In this document: in pieces, positions 1 through 9,520 of the stretch
Position numbering within the stretch: the stretch's first letter is position 1
Layout of the letters: each line of letters starts with the position of its first letter
Assembly (NCBI RefSeq): GCF_018069565.1
Contig: NZ_JAGPNL010000005.1
Coordinates: 124,001 to 188,000 of the forward strand
Length of the DNA: 64,000 nucleotides
Reading direction: 5' to 3'
Source of the DNA: Streptomyces tagetis
GTDB taxonomy: Bacteria; Actinomycetota; Actinomycetes; Streptomycetales; Streptomycetaceae
Position numbers and translations under genes: made by a program
The notes under the pieces: generated by a model
Seen by the model: only the letters and a program-made list of their open reading frames with translations
Database searches by the model: none
Told to the model about the DNA's origin: nothing

Positions 1-1
1 C

Positions 2-61
2 CTGCTGCCCCCGGTGGCCACCCGCGCGATCCGCCGCCGGCGGGCCCGCCGGACGAGGTAG
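2..61 (+). CDS. possible C-terminal tail of a gene entering from the left
   Basis: Frame 2 is open from the window edge to a TAG at 59-61 and reads as an Arg-rich tail ending RRARRTR. Basic tails like this are common on membrane transporters, but twenty codons cannot identify a family. It might equally be chance in GC-rich DNA. From 62 to 153 I see only GC-rich intergenic sequence. Confidence 0.3.
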   Translation: MLPPVATRAIRRRRARRTR

Positions 62-153
62 GGGCCGGGGGCCCGGCGGGGGACGGGTCCGGTCCGCGCG
101 GTGGCGTCGCGTCGCACCGTACGGGCTTTGGACAGGACCCGGCCTAACCCGGC

Positions 154-804
154 CTAGTCCAGCCCGTAGCGCGCCCCGATGCCCGTCACGATCAGGGCGA
201 GGCTCTCCTCGTAGTGCCGGTCGTAGTCCGCGAAGATCTCCGCGCCCGCCGCGGCCGACAGGGGGAAATCGGCCATCCGGCGGGCGCGTTCCGTCAGGTC
301 GTAGCCCTCCCGGCGTTCGCCGGGCAGGGGCTGGACGCCCTGTTCCTCGGCGACGAAACCGAGGGTGAACAGGTACGCCGTGGAACTGGCCCGCACCGCC
401 TGGGCGAGGGTGAGCCCGGCGGCGGTGAACAGGCGCAGGTCGTCCTCCATCTGCTCGGCGTGCACCAGGCCGGTGAAACGGGAGCCGCTGAAGACCTTGG
501 CGCCGTCGCGGTAGCCGAGCAGGGACGCGCGCAGGCCCCGGTTGGCCTTGAGCAGCCGCTCCCGCCAGGTGTCGCCGGGGCCGAGCGGCGTCGCGGCGGT
601 CATCCGCCGGTACAGCTCCGTGGCCATCTCGTCGAGCAGGGCCTGTTTGTCCTTGAAGTGCCAGTACAGGGCGGGCGCCTTGACGTCCAGCTCCCGGGCG
701 ATGGCGCGCAGGGTCAGCCCGTCCAGGCCGACTTCGTTCAGCAGTGTCAGCGCCGTGTCCGCGACCCGCCGGCGGTCGAGGGGAGCGCGTCTTTCCGTAC
801 TCAC
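154..804 (-). CDS. TetR family repressor (tetracycline-repressor type C-terminus)
   Basis: Ligand-responsive DNA-binding repressor of about 216 residues. The N-terminal helix-turn-helix is clear (ALTLLNEVGLDGLTLRAIAREL, then APALYWHFKDK), and the C-terminal half resembles the TetR_C_1 ligand domain (GAKVFSG, then HAEQMEDDL). The longest open frame starts at 852, but it would place both operator palindromes inside or against the coding sequence. The GTG at 804 (V-S-T-E-R-R) is therefore preferred. It is divergent from the FAD monooxygenase at 884, with two perfect palindromes in the shared promoter region, so autoregulation and control of the monooxygenase are likely. The inducer is unknown; an aromatic compound is a reasonable guess. 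Confidence 0.9.
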   Translation of the reverse strand: MSTERRAPLDRRRVADTALTLLNEVGLDGLTLRAIARELDVKAPALYWHFKDKQALLDEMATELYRRMTAATPLGPGDTWRERLLKANRGLRASLLGYRDGAKVFSGSRFTGLVHAEQMEDDLRLFTAAGLTLAQAVRASSTAYLFTLGFVAEEQGVQPLPGERREGYDLTERARRMADFPLSAAAGAEIFADYDRHYEESLALIVTGIGARYGLD

Positions 805-813
805 GCTTGACAG

Positions 814-828
814 CTTAACGGCGTTAAG
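814..828. promoter_or_regulatory. putative TetR operator O1
   Basis: Perfect 15-bp palindrome CTTAAC-GGC-GTTAAG. It lies just downstream of a TTGACA (807-812) that could be the -35 of the monooxygenase promoter, so a bound repressor would sit in the -35/-10 spacer. It also lies immediately upstream of the preferred repressor start at 804. Confidence 0.75.
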
Positions 829-851
829 TCCATCCTCGGGACCAGGCTGCA

Positions 852-866
852 CTTAACATCGTTAAG
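852..866. promoter_or_regulatory. putative TetR operator O2
   Basis: Second perfect palindrome, CTTAAC-ATC-GTTAAG, with the same half-sites as O1 and its centre 38 bp away. It sits 18 bp before the monooxygenase ATG, near the expected transcription start. Two identical half-site pairs in an otherwise GC-rich region are very unlikely by chance. Confidence 0.75.
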
Positions 867-883
867 GAAAGGTGGACGGAACA

Positions 884-2290
884 ATGGACACGCATGTCCT
901 GGTCGTCGGCGCGGGACCCACGGGTCTCGCGCTCGGCGTCGATCTGGCCCGGCGCGGCGTCGGCGCGCTCGTCGTGGAACGGGAGCGGGGCCTCTTCCCC
1001 GGCTCGCGCGGCAAGGGCATCCAGCCCCGCACGATGGAGGTCTTCCACGACCTCGGCGTCGTCGACGCGATCCACGCGGCCGGCGGCACGTACCCGGTGA
1101 GCATGGTGTGGCGGGACGGCGAGCCTGCGGGCGAGCACCGGATGTTCGACGCCCCGAGCCCCACCGAGGACTCCCCCTACGACACGCCCTGGATGGTCCC
1201 CCAGTGGCGCACCCAGGAGATCCTGCGCGACCGCCTGGAGGAGCTGGGCGGCAAGGTCGCCTTCGGCCGCGAGGTCACCGCCCTGGAGCAGGACGGCGAC
1301 GGCGTACGGGCCCGCCTCGCCTCCGGAGAGGTCGTGCGCGCCCGGTACGCGGTCGCCGCCGACGGCGGGCGCTCGGCCGTACGCCGCCACCTCGGCGTCG
1401 GCATGACCGGCGAGGCCCTCGACCCGGGCCCGAGCCTCGTGGCGGACGTGCGCGTGCGCGGCCTGGGCCGGGAGCACTGGCACTTCTTCCCCGGCGGCGG
1501 CGCGGAGACCGACGGCCTCGCGCTCTGCCCGCTGGCGGGCACCGAGGACTTCCAGCTCGTCGTCCGCTTTCCGGAGGGCACGGTGGTGGACCTCTCCCCG
1601 GACGGGGTGCGCCGGGTGGTCGCGGAACGCACCCACCTGTCCGCCGGGGACGTCACCGAGGTGCGCTGGGCCTCCGACTTCCGGCCACGCGCGGCGCTGG
1701 CCGACCGGTTCCGCGCGGGCCGGGTCTTCCTCGCCGGCGACGCGGCGCACGTGCACTCCCCGGCGGGCGGGCAGGGGCTGAACACCAGCGTCCAGGACGC
1801 CTACAACCTGGGCTGGAAGCTGGGCGCCGTGCTCCTCGACGGTGCCCCGGACACGCTCCTGGACAGTTACGAGGAGGAACGGCGCCCCGTCGCCGCCGCG
1901 ATGCTCGGCCTGTCCACCGGCGTCCACCGCGGCGAGGTGCGGCGCGGCGGGGCCACCCGGCAGCTCGGGCTCGGCTACCGGGACTCGTCCCTCACCGCCG
2001 AGACCCGGCCGGCCCCGGACGGCACGCTGCGGGCGGGCGACCGCGCGCCCGACGGCACGGTGGCGGGCACCCGGCTCTTCGACGCCTTCCGCGGACCGCA
2101 CTGGACCCTGCTCGCGCTGGGCGTCCCCGTCCCGGACGGGGTCCCGGCACCGGTGCGCGTCGTCCGCGGCCCGGCGCACGGGGCGTACGGCACGGGGCTG
2201 TTCCTCGTACGGCCCGACGGGTACGTCGGCTGGGCCGGACCGGGGCCGGACGGACCCGCAGGGCACCTGGCCCGGTTCGGGGTGCGCTGA
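884..2290 (+). CDS. class A FAD-dependent monooxygenase
   Basis: Flavoprotein hydroxylase of about 468 residues in the PheA/TfdB and polyketide-hydroxylase family (FAD_binding_3). It would use NAD(P)H and O2 to hydroxylate or degrade an aromatic or polyketide substrate in the cytoplasm. Visible motifs are the N-terminal dinucleotide fold (VVGAGPTGL), the central DG motif (AADGGRSAVRRHLG) and the GD motif (FLAGDAAHVHSPAGGQGLN). The thioredoxin-like C-terminal region of larger relatives is present in shortened form. A GTG at 872 is also in frame, but the ATG at 884 after GGACGGA is better placed. It is divergent from a TetR gene with operators between, the usual layout of an inducible detoxification or antibiotic-modifying enzyme. 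Substrate unknown. Confidence 0.9.
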   Translation: MDTHVLVVGAGPTGLALGVDLARRGVGALVVERERGLFPGSRGKGIQPRTMEVFHDLGVVDAIHAAGGTYPVSMVWRDGEPAGEHRMFDAPSPTEDSPYDTPWMVPQWRTQEILRDRLEELGGKVAFGREVTALEQDGDGVRARLASGEVVRARYAVAADGGRSAVRRHLGVGMTGEALDPGPSLVADVRVRGLGREHWHFFPGGGAETDGLALCPLAGTEDFQLVVRFPEGTVVDLSPDGVRRVVAERTHLSAGDVTEVRWASDFRPRAALADRFRAGRVFLAGDAAHVHSPAGGQGLNTSVQDAYNLGWKLGAVLLDGAPDTLLDSYEEERRPVAAAMLGLSTGVHRGEVRRGGATRQLGLGYRDSSLTAETRPAPDGTLRAGDRAPDGTVAGTRLFDAFRGPHWTLLALGVPVPDGVPAPVRVVRGPAHGAYGTGLFLVRPDGYVGWAGPGPDGPAGHLARFGVR

Positions 2291-2390
2291 GGGGGCCGAA
2301 GGGGCCCGGGAGCCGAGAGCCTGGAGCCGGTGGCGCTCGGGGTCACGGAGTCAAGCGATTACGCGGTCAAGCGGTTCCGCAGTCAAACGG

Positions 2391-3041
2391 TTACGCGCTC
2401 GCCAGGGACAGCTTCACCGCGAAGCCGAGGAAGAGCGCCCCGGCCGCCGAGGTCGCCCCGGCCGACAGGCGCCGGCGGCGGCGGAAGGCGGCGGCCAGCT
2501 TGGTGCCGCCGAATATCAGCGCGCTCAGGTAGAGGAAGCTGGCGAGCTGCGCGAAGAGCCCGAGGACCACGAAGGACAGCGCGGGGTGGGCGTAGGCCGG
2601 GTCGACGAACTGCACGAAGAAGGCGACGAAGAAGAGGATCGCCTTCGGGTTGACCAGGCTGACCACCAGGGCCCGCCGGAAGGGCCGCTCGTCGGCGGTC
2701 ACCGGCGCGTCGGCCGTCTCCTCGACTCGCTCCCGCCGCGCCTTCCACATGCTCCAGGCGGCCCGCAGCATGCCGACCGCGAGCCAGGTGAGGTACCCGG
2801 CGCCGACGTACTTCACGATGCCGAAGAGCATTTCGTTGGTCTGGAGCAGCGAGGCGACCCCGGCGGCGGACAGCGTCATCAGGACCGTGTCGCCGCACCA
2901 GACGCCGGCCGCGGCCGTATACCCGGGGCGCACGCCGCGCCGGGCGGCGACCGAGAGGACGTACAGGGAATTGGGCCCCGGGAGCAGGACGATGAGGGCG
3001 AGCCCTGCCAGGTAGGTGGGGAGGTCGATGACGCCGAACAT
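2391..3041 (-). CDS. LysE/LeuE family amino-acid exporter
   Basis: Integral membrane translocator of 216 residues, the normal length for the LysE/RhtB superfamily. The diagnostic N-terminal PGPN motif is present (VLLPGPNSLYVLS), followed by about six hydrophobic segments and the mid-protein VSLVNPKAILFFVAFFVQF signature. The family exports amino acids such as lysine, leucine or homoserine by proton exchange; substrate cannot be assigned here. It stands alone, tail to tail with the monooxygenase and 47 bp downstream of the acyl-CoA mutase gene on the same strand. It starts at the ATG opening MFGVIDLPTY. Confidence 0.9.
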   Translation of the reverse strand: MFGVIDLPTYLAGLALIVLLPGPNSLYVLSVAARRGVRPGYTAAAGVWCGDTVLMTLSAAGVASLLQTNEMLFGIVKYVGAGYLTWLAVGMLRAAWSMWKARRERVEETADAPVTADERPFRRALVVSLVNPKAILFFVAFFVQFVDPAYAHPALSFVVLGLFAQLASFLYLSALIFGGTKLAAAFRRRRRLSAGATSAAGALFLGFAVKLSLASA

Positions 3042-3088
3042 GGAGGGAGTGTCGCACGCGGGTACGACACTCCGGTCCGGCAGGTCGG

Positions 3089-4669
<1,581 letters not shown>

Positions 4670-4974
4670 GGTGTGATGCCTCCCGCTGAGCGTTCGCTCG
4701 GACCACTCTGTCAGTTACTCGTCGGTACGGACCGAGCCACGACCGGACTGTATCGGCGCGTGCGCGCCCCCTGGCAGGGCCGCACGCTGGGACCTTGCTC
4801 ACAACCACCCTGCGGTCCCGGTCACAACGATGCCGTGCCGTTCGCCGGGCGTCATCCGCGGGAACGACACAGGGGAAACTCCTCGGGGGCCATCCTTGAG
4901 GACGTCCGTACGACACTCCGAAACGGCGGGGGGCCGTGATGCGTACGAGAACGATGCCCGGGAGGGGCGAGGAG

Positions 4975-5982
4975 ATGGGTATGGGGAGGGACACACGCGC
5001 GGGAAGGGCCCCGGTGACGGTGGGGCGCCGTCGGCGGGTGGCCGCGCTGGCCCTGGCGGTGGCCGCGACGACGGTGGTGGCCGGCTGCCGGGTGGAGGGC
5101 ACGGACGCCACCGGGGCGGGTACCGGTGGGCCGGTGCGCGTCGAGGGCACGGGCGGGGCGTCGTCGCCGGGGAGCGGGACGGATGACGGGGCGGGGAGGA
5201 GGTCGGGCGTGTCGGCCACGCCGGTGGCGCCCTCCACACCGTCTGCTGGGGCGCCGGTGGTGCCTGTGACGCCTGTGGCACCTGTGACGCCGTCCCGGAA
5301 GACGCCGGCGACTCCCGCGGCTCCGGCCGTGCCGCCCGCCCGGCCCGAGCCGAAGGTGCTGTGGTCGCGCGGCGACACCGGCCCACAGGTGCGTGAACTC
5401 CAGGCCCGGCTGCGCCAGATCGGCTGGCTCGACTCCGTGCCGACCGGCACCTACGGTCCCCTCACCGAGAGCGGCGTGCGCGGCTTCCAGGCCAAACGCG
5501 GCCTGCCGGCGACCGGCCGCACCGACGAGGACACCTGGCAACGGCTGCGCGCCATGACCCGCGCGCCGGGCCAGTGGGACCTGTATCCGATGGGCGGTCA
5601 GCCCGCCGCCCCGCCCGACCCGCGCTGCCTGACCGGCCGGGTGCTGTGCATCAGCAAGTCGAGCCGCACCCTGCGCTGGATGATCGACGGGAAGACGCTG
5701 ACGACCCTGCCGGTCCGCTTCGGCTCCGACCGCACACCGACCCGGGAGGGCGTCTTCGAGGTCTACTGGAAGTCCCGCGACCACTGGTCGACCCTCTACG
5801 ACACGCCGATGCCGTACGCGATGTTCTTCAGCGGCGGCCAGGCGGTGCACTACTCCCAGGACTTCGCCGCGCGCGGTTACGCGGGCGCCTCCCACGGCTG
5901 CGTCAACGTCCGGGACGAGGCGGCCATCGCCCGCCTCTACGACGAGGTCCGTACGGGTGACAAGGTCGTTGTCCACCAGTGA
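4975..5982 (+). CDS. L,D-transpeptidase lipoprotein with peptidoglycan-binding domain
   Basis: Envelope enzyme that forms 3-3 cross-links or attaches groups to peptidoglycan from outside the membrane. A basic N-terminus and hydrophobic segment lead to a lipobox (VVAGC), so it is likely a lipoprotein. A Pro/Thr/Gly-rich linker follows, then a PG_binding_1 repeat (GDTGPQVRELQARLRQIGW) and a YkuD catalytic domain ending in SHGCVNVRD with the nucleophilic Cys. In-frame starts exist at 4936 and 4939. The ATG at 4975 (after GGAGGGG) or 4981 (after GAGGAG) has a much better ribosome site. It is divergent from the acyl-CoA mutase gene across a 300-bp promoter region and is followed by a strong hairpin. 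Confidence 0.88.
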   Translation: MGMGRDTRAGRAPVTVGRRRRVAALALAVAATTVVAGCRVEGTDATGAGTGGPVRVEGTGGASSPGSGTDDGAGRRSGVSATPVAPSTPSAGAPVVPVTPVAPVTPSRKTPATPAAPAVPPARPEPKVLWSRGDTGPQVRELQARLRQIGWLDSVPTGTYGPLTESGVRGFQAKRGLPATGRTDEDTWQRLRAMTRAPGQWDLYPMGGQPAAPPDPRCLTGRVLCISKSSRTLRWMIDGKTLTTLPVRFGSDRTPTREGVFEVYWKSRDHWSTLYDTPMPYAMFFSGGQAVHYSQDFAARGYAGASHGCVNVRDEAAIARLYDEVRTGDKVVVHQ

Positions 5983-6061
5983 CCCGCCCCTGCCGGGGCG
6001 CTGCGTGCGACGGGTCCCACGTCGGCCGGAGGCACCTCGGCGGGAACGATTCTCCTGAAGG

Positions 6062-6100
6062 GGCGCGGGCGGGACCGGGGGAACGTGTCCCGCCCGCGCC
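6062..6100. terminator. GC-rich hairpin, likely bidirectional terminator
   Basis: Perfect 14-bp inverted repeat (GGCGCGGGCGGGAC with its complement) around an 11-nt loop. It lies between the convergent L,D-transpeptidase gene and the long repeat-protein gene. There is no U-tract, as is normal in Streptomyces. Confidence 0.7.
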
Positions 6101-6172
6101 GAGGCGCACGAGCCGCAGGTACGGGGGGAACCCCGGCTCGGTGCGGAAGCCGATGACCAGTCGGCTCACTCC

Positions 6173-8119
6173 CTACTGCGCCGCGTCCGCGAAAAGTGTC
6201 ACACCCCCGCCGGGAACGGCCTCCACGTGCGCGGTGATCCCGCTCCGGAAGAGGTCCTGGTAGCGGGGTTCCGCCGGGAGGGCGGGCGTCTTGAGCAGGG
6301 GGCGCGGCGGGGCGAGGGCGGGCGGGGTGTCCGGGGGCCCCAGGCGGGAGGCGAGGGGCCGGCGGCTGCCCTCCCCCTCCTCGTCCGTCTCCTTCTGCTC
6401 CTCGCCCTGGTCGCCCGAGTCGTCGTCGTTCCGGTTCCCGGTGCCGTCGCGGTTCCCGGTGTCCTGTCGGTCGTCGTCGCCGTGGCCGTCGTCGTCCCGG
6501 CCCTTCGGGTACGAGCGGGTCTGGCCCCAGCCGTAGCCGGTGCCCCGGCCCTCGCCGCGGTCGCGGGTGCCGTTGCCCGCTCCGGGTCCGGTTCCGGCGA
6601 GGACGTTCGCGCAGTACCTGCCCACGCGGGAGGCGCCGCCGGCCGCCTGCTCCAGGGCGCGTTCCCGGGCCTCGTCGAGTCCCTTGCCCGCGCGGATCTC
6701 CCGGCAGGCTTGGACGAGGTCGGCCTCATGGCCCGGGTCGCCGGTCGCGCCGGTGCCGGTGCGGGTGCCGGGTTCGTCGGTGGTGACGCCGTTCTCGCCC
6801 GTACCGGTGCCGTCCGGGCCGGGCGTGGCGCCGCCGGGCGTGGCCGACCCGTCCGGGCCCGTGCCGGAGGGGGACGGTGAGACGAGCGGGCGTTCGGCCG
6901 TCGCGCCGGCCGAGACGGTCGCCGCGGGGTCGGGCAGGGGGCCGCCGAACGGCGTGGGCAGCAGGCCGGTGCCCGCCGCGACGCCGCCCACCATGCCCGC
7001 GCTCAGCGCGGCGGCCAGCCCGAACCGCACCGACCGGCCCCACCGCGAACGCCGGGGCCTTTCGGCCCGCGTGCCCAGTCGCACCAGCCCGGCGTCCCCG
7101 CCGCCCGCCGTGCTCGGCGCGTCGGAACACCCGACGGCCCCGGTCCCGACACGCCCGGCGGGCGTCGTCCCTTCCCGGCGGAGGCCGGGCGCCGTCCGGG
7201 GCGTGTCGTCCACCACGCCGACGCGCGTGTTGCCTCCGGACACGGCGATGGCCGCCTCGGCGTGTCGGCTGTGTGCCGACACGCGGCGGGCGGCGTGGGT
7301 CGTGTCGGCGGTCGGGTAGGTGCGGTGGCCGCTCGGCGTGTCGCCGTAGGTCGGGCCCGGCGTGTCGTGCCTGCCGACTGCCGACACGGCACCGGGGGCG
7401 GAGGTCGTGTCGGCACCAGGGAGGGCGGACACGCCGCCGGGCGAGTCCGTACGCGGGCCGTTCGGCGTGTCACGCCCGCCGACCGCCGACACACCATCAG
7501 GGGCGGAGGTCGTGTCGGCACCACGGAGAGCGGACACGCCGCCGGGCGAGTCCGTACGCGGGCCGTTCGGCGTGTCACGCCTGCCAACCGCCGACACGCC
7601 ATCGGGGGCGGAGGTCGTGTCGGCACCACGGAGAGCGGACACGCCGCGGGGCGAGTCCGTACGACGCCCACTCGGCGTGTCACGCCCGCCGACCGCCGAC
7701 ACACCACCCGCCGCGGCAGCCGTGTCGGCACCACGGAGGGGAAAAGCGCCGCCGGGCGTGTCGGTCGGCGCGTCGGCCCGGCGAACCGCCGACACGGCAC
7801 CGGCACCGGCCTCAGCACCGACGCCGGCACGCACCCCGGCTCCGGCCCCCGCGCCCGGCGTGTCGGCACTCCGCGTTCCCGACACTCCCGATGATTCTGA
7901 TGTTCCCGACGTTCCCGACGTCGCGCGGGCGGCGCGGAAGGCGGCCAGGGCTGCGGATTCGCCGGGGAGTTCGGGGGCCGTCGTGGTGAGGGCGTTCAGG
8001 GTGTCGAGAAGGCGTCGGGCGCGGGCTCGCGTCTCCGGGCCGGCCTTCTCCAGCGGCTCTCCGCGCAGCACGACGTCCGCGGTTTCGCGGTCCAGCCACT
8101 TGTCCTGCTCGTCGGCCAT
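6173..8119 (-). CDS. long membrane protein coupled to an ECF sigma factor (anti-sigma-like)
   Basis: 648-residue protein whose ATG overlaps the sigma-factor stop by one base (TGATG), so translation is coupled and it is probably the sigma regulator. The charged N-terminus of about 70 residues (MADEQDKWLDRETADVVLRG) is the only ordered cytoplasmic part. It is followed by about 280 residues of Ser/Thr/Gly/Asp-rich sequence containing a perfect-period 35-residue repeat. A single membrane segment lies near 360-385. The rest is a disordered Pro/Gly/Asp/Asn-rich region with one conserved-looking helical block containing two Cys (LVQACREIRAGKGLDEA and VGRYCANVL). No zinc anti-sigma HxxxCxxC motif is seen. 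The regulatory role is inferred from coupling and topology; biochemical function is unknown. Confidence 0.75.
   Translation of the reverse strand: MADEQDKWLDRETADVVLRGEPLEKAGPETRARARRLLDTLNALTTTAPELPGESAALAAFRAARATSGTSGTSESSGVSGTRSADTPGAGAGAGVRAGVGAEAGAGAVSAVRRADAPTDTPGGAFPLRGADTAAAAGGVSAVGGRDTPSGRRTDSPRGVSALRGADTTSAPDGVSAVGRRDTPNGPRTDSPGGVSALRGADTTSAPDGVSAVGGRDTPNGPRTDSPGGVSALPGADTTSAPGAVSAVGRHDTPGPTYGDTPSGHRTYPTADTTHAARRVSAHSRHAEAAIAVSGGNTRVGVVDDTPRTAPGLRREGTTPAGRVGTGAVGCSDAPSTAGGGDAGLVRLGTRAERPRRSRWGRSVRFGLAAALSAGMVGGVAAGTGLLPTPFGGPLPDPAATVSAGATAERPLVSPSPSGTGPDGSATPGGATPGPDGTGTGENGVTTDEPGTRTGTGATGDPGHEADLVQACREIRAGKGLDEARERALEQAAGGASRVGRYCANVLAGTGPGAGNGTRDRGEGRGTGYGWGQTRSYPKGRDDDGHGDDDRQDTGNRDGTGNRNDDDSGDQGEEQKETDEEGEGSRRPLASRLGPPDTPPALAPPRPLLKTPALPAEPRYQDLFRSGITAHVEAVPGGGVTLFADAAQ
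7352..7740. repeat. in-frame tandem repeat, 105-bp period (35 residues)
   Basis: About 3.7 copies inside the sigma-coupled gene. The marker GCGAGTCCGT recurs at 7441, 7546 and 7651, exactly 105 bp apart. Each unit encodes a variant of GVSAVGGRDTPNGPRTDSPG followed by GVSALRGADTTSAPD. The heptamer CGTGTCG and its complement CGACACG recur throughout, so the strand is also rich in short hairpins. Confidence 0.9.
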
Positions 8120-8781
8120 CACATGTCCTTCTGCGTCCGCGCCCGTGGATGCGTCACAGTCGCGGACGTCACAGTGGCCCCCTGCGGTTCTCGCGGGAGC
8201 GGGAGCGCGTCGATCCCGGCGGCCGACTCCGGGTCGTCGCCGAGCAGTTCGGCGAGGCGTTTGAGACCCCGGTGGGCGGCGGTGCGGACGGCGCCGGGCC
8301 GTTTGCCCAGCGTCTCGGCGGCGCTCTTGGCGTCGAGGCCCACGACGACCCGCAGTACCACCGCCTCGGCCTGGTCCTGCGGCAGCCGGGCGATGAGGGC
8401 GAGGGCGCGGCCGGTGGACAGGGCCTCCATGGCCTCGCCCGCCGTGTCGGACTCGGCGGCCCGGTCCACGAGTTCCGTCTCGTCGCCGCCCGTCACCGGC
8501 CGGCGTCCGCGCATGCGGAGGTGGTCCAGGGCCCGGTTGCGGGCTATGCGGGCGGCCCAGCCTCGGAACCGGTCGGCGTCGCCGTGGAACCGGTCGAGGT
8601 CGCGGGCGATCTGGAGCCACGCCTCCGAGGTGACGTCCTCGGCGTCGGGGTCGCCGACCAGGGTCCTGGTGTACCCGAGCAGTCGTGGGTGCACCGTGCG
8701 GTACACCGTCCGGAACGCGGTCTCGTCCCCGTCCTGTGCCGCACGCACCGCGGCGGTCAACTCCGCGTCGTCCCCCTGCAC
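8119..8781 (-). CDS. ECF sigma-70 family RNA polymerase sigma factor
   Basis: Group 4 sigma factor of about 220 residues. Region 2 (about 20-90) includes AFRTVYRTVHPRLLGYTRT, DAEDVTSEAWLQIARDLDRF and the -10 recognition stretch RFRGWAARIARNRALDHLR. Region 4 (about 130-185) includes LPQDQAEAVVLRVVVGLDAKSAAETLGKRPGAVRTAAHRGLKRL. The open frame extends to 8979, but the GTG at 8781 follows AAGGAGAGG with 7-8 nt spacing and leaves a normal-length protein. The next gene overlaps by one base. A stress-type regulon is likely, probably with autoregulation from the long upstream region. Confidence 0.92.
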   Translation of the reverse strand: MQGDDAELTAAVRAAQDGDETAFRTVYRTVHPRLLGYTRTLVGDPDAEDVTSEAWLQIARDLDRFHGDADRFRGWAARIARNRALDHLRMRGRRPVTGGDETELVDRAAESDTAGEAMEALSTGRALALIARLPQDQAEAVVLRVVVGLDAKSAAETLGKRPGAVRTAAHRGLKRLAELLGDDPESAAGIDALPLPREPQGATVTSATVTHPRARTQKDM

Positions 8782-9520
8782 CGCGCGCGCCTCTCCTTGC
8801 ACCCGGACCGACGCCGCCCTCGCGGACCCGGCCCTCGTCGTGGTTCCTCGATGAATGGTTGCGGTGGTCCACCGCAGGTGTGCGCGGGGGCGTGCCCCCG
8901 CTCTTCGGCGCGAATGGCACGTTACGTCTTGAAACCGTCGCACGTCCACGCCGTCATGCGATTGCCATACAAGCTGCAACTAACCCGTGACGCAGCGGTG
9001 TGACAGAAAACGGGGGTGCGGCGCTGTAGGAAGTACGGGCCGCCGCGCGGCCCGTACCGCGCGACGGCCGGGGCCTCTCCTGTGGGGGGTGGCGGCCCCG
9101 GCCGTTGCCTCGGCCTCACCGTCGGGGAAACCGTCTTGCGGGCCCGGTTCGAGGACCGGCCGCGTTTGGCGTCAGCCGCCGTAGAGGTGGACAGATCCTC
9201 CAAGAGGAGAGCGTCCCGGCGGTCGGCCGGGGGCCTGTGGGCGCTCGCCGGCGGCCAGTGCGATGACGTCGCCCTCGCTCTTCGTACGAGCGGGCTTGGC
9301 CGGCGACCTCCGTGGCGCCTACCGGGCCGGGCAGCCCACCAGGGATCAGGGCGTGGTCCTCGGGGCCTCGCTCAGCAGGTACTGGGTCTCGTTACGCGAG
9401 TACGCCGCCCGTCCCGGATCGGGCAGCGTGCGGCCAACCCGTCGGGTCGACCCCCGCAAGGTGCGGGCCTCGGTCGTCGAAGAGATCGAGGTCGGCTTCC
9501 GGGGGAAGCTGCCCCGAGTT
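8782..9520. other. 739-bp gap between sigma factor and nuclease genes
   Basis: No gene can be called. The right part (8782-9030) must hold the sigma promoter and is less GC-rich. Two strong hairpins follow (9033-9105). From about 9263 to 9520 the plus strand, in the frame of the ATG at 9263, has Streptomyces-like codon positional composition (by my count about 71/59/87% GC at positions 1/2/3). It has no recognisable family, no ribosome site and no nearby stop, and could be a gene remnant. Confidence 0.5.
9033..9105. terminator. two adjacent perfect hairpins
   Basis: First hairpin 9033-9057: GTACGGGCCGC with its complement around a 3-nt loop. Second hairpin 9064-9105: ACGGCCGGGGCC with its complement around 18 nt. 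Both are terminator-grade. They lie 400 bp beyond the nuclease stop, with no gene ending next to them, so they may mark the end of a lost gene. Confidence 0.55.

Noticed and set aside
7262..7282. GTGTCGGC/GCCGACAC hairpin and many CGTGTCG repeats considered as a regulatory or CRISPR-like array
   Set aside because: They fall in frame within a protein-coding tandem repeat, the period is 105 bp with no unique spacers, and the encoded repeat is regular.
9126..9180. Possible tRNA because of a GGTTCGA-like T-loop sequence near 9140
   Set aside because: No acceptor, D or anticodon stems can be formed around it; only a 4-bp local repeat.
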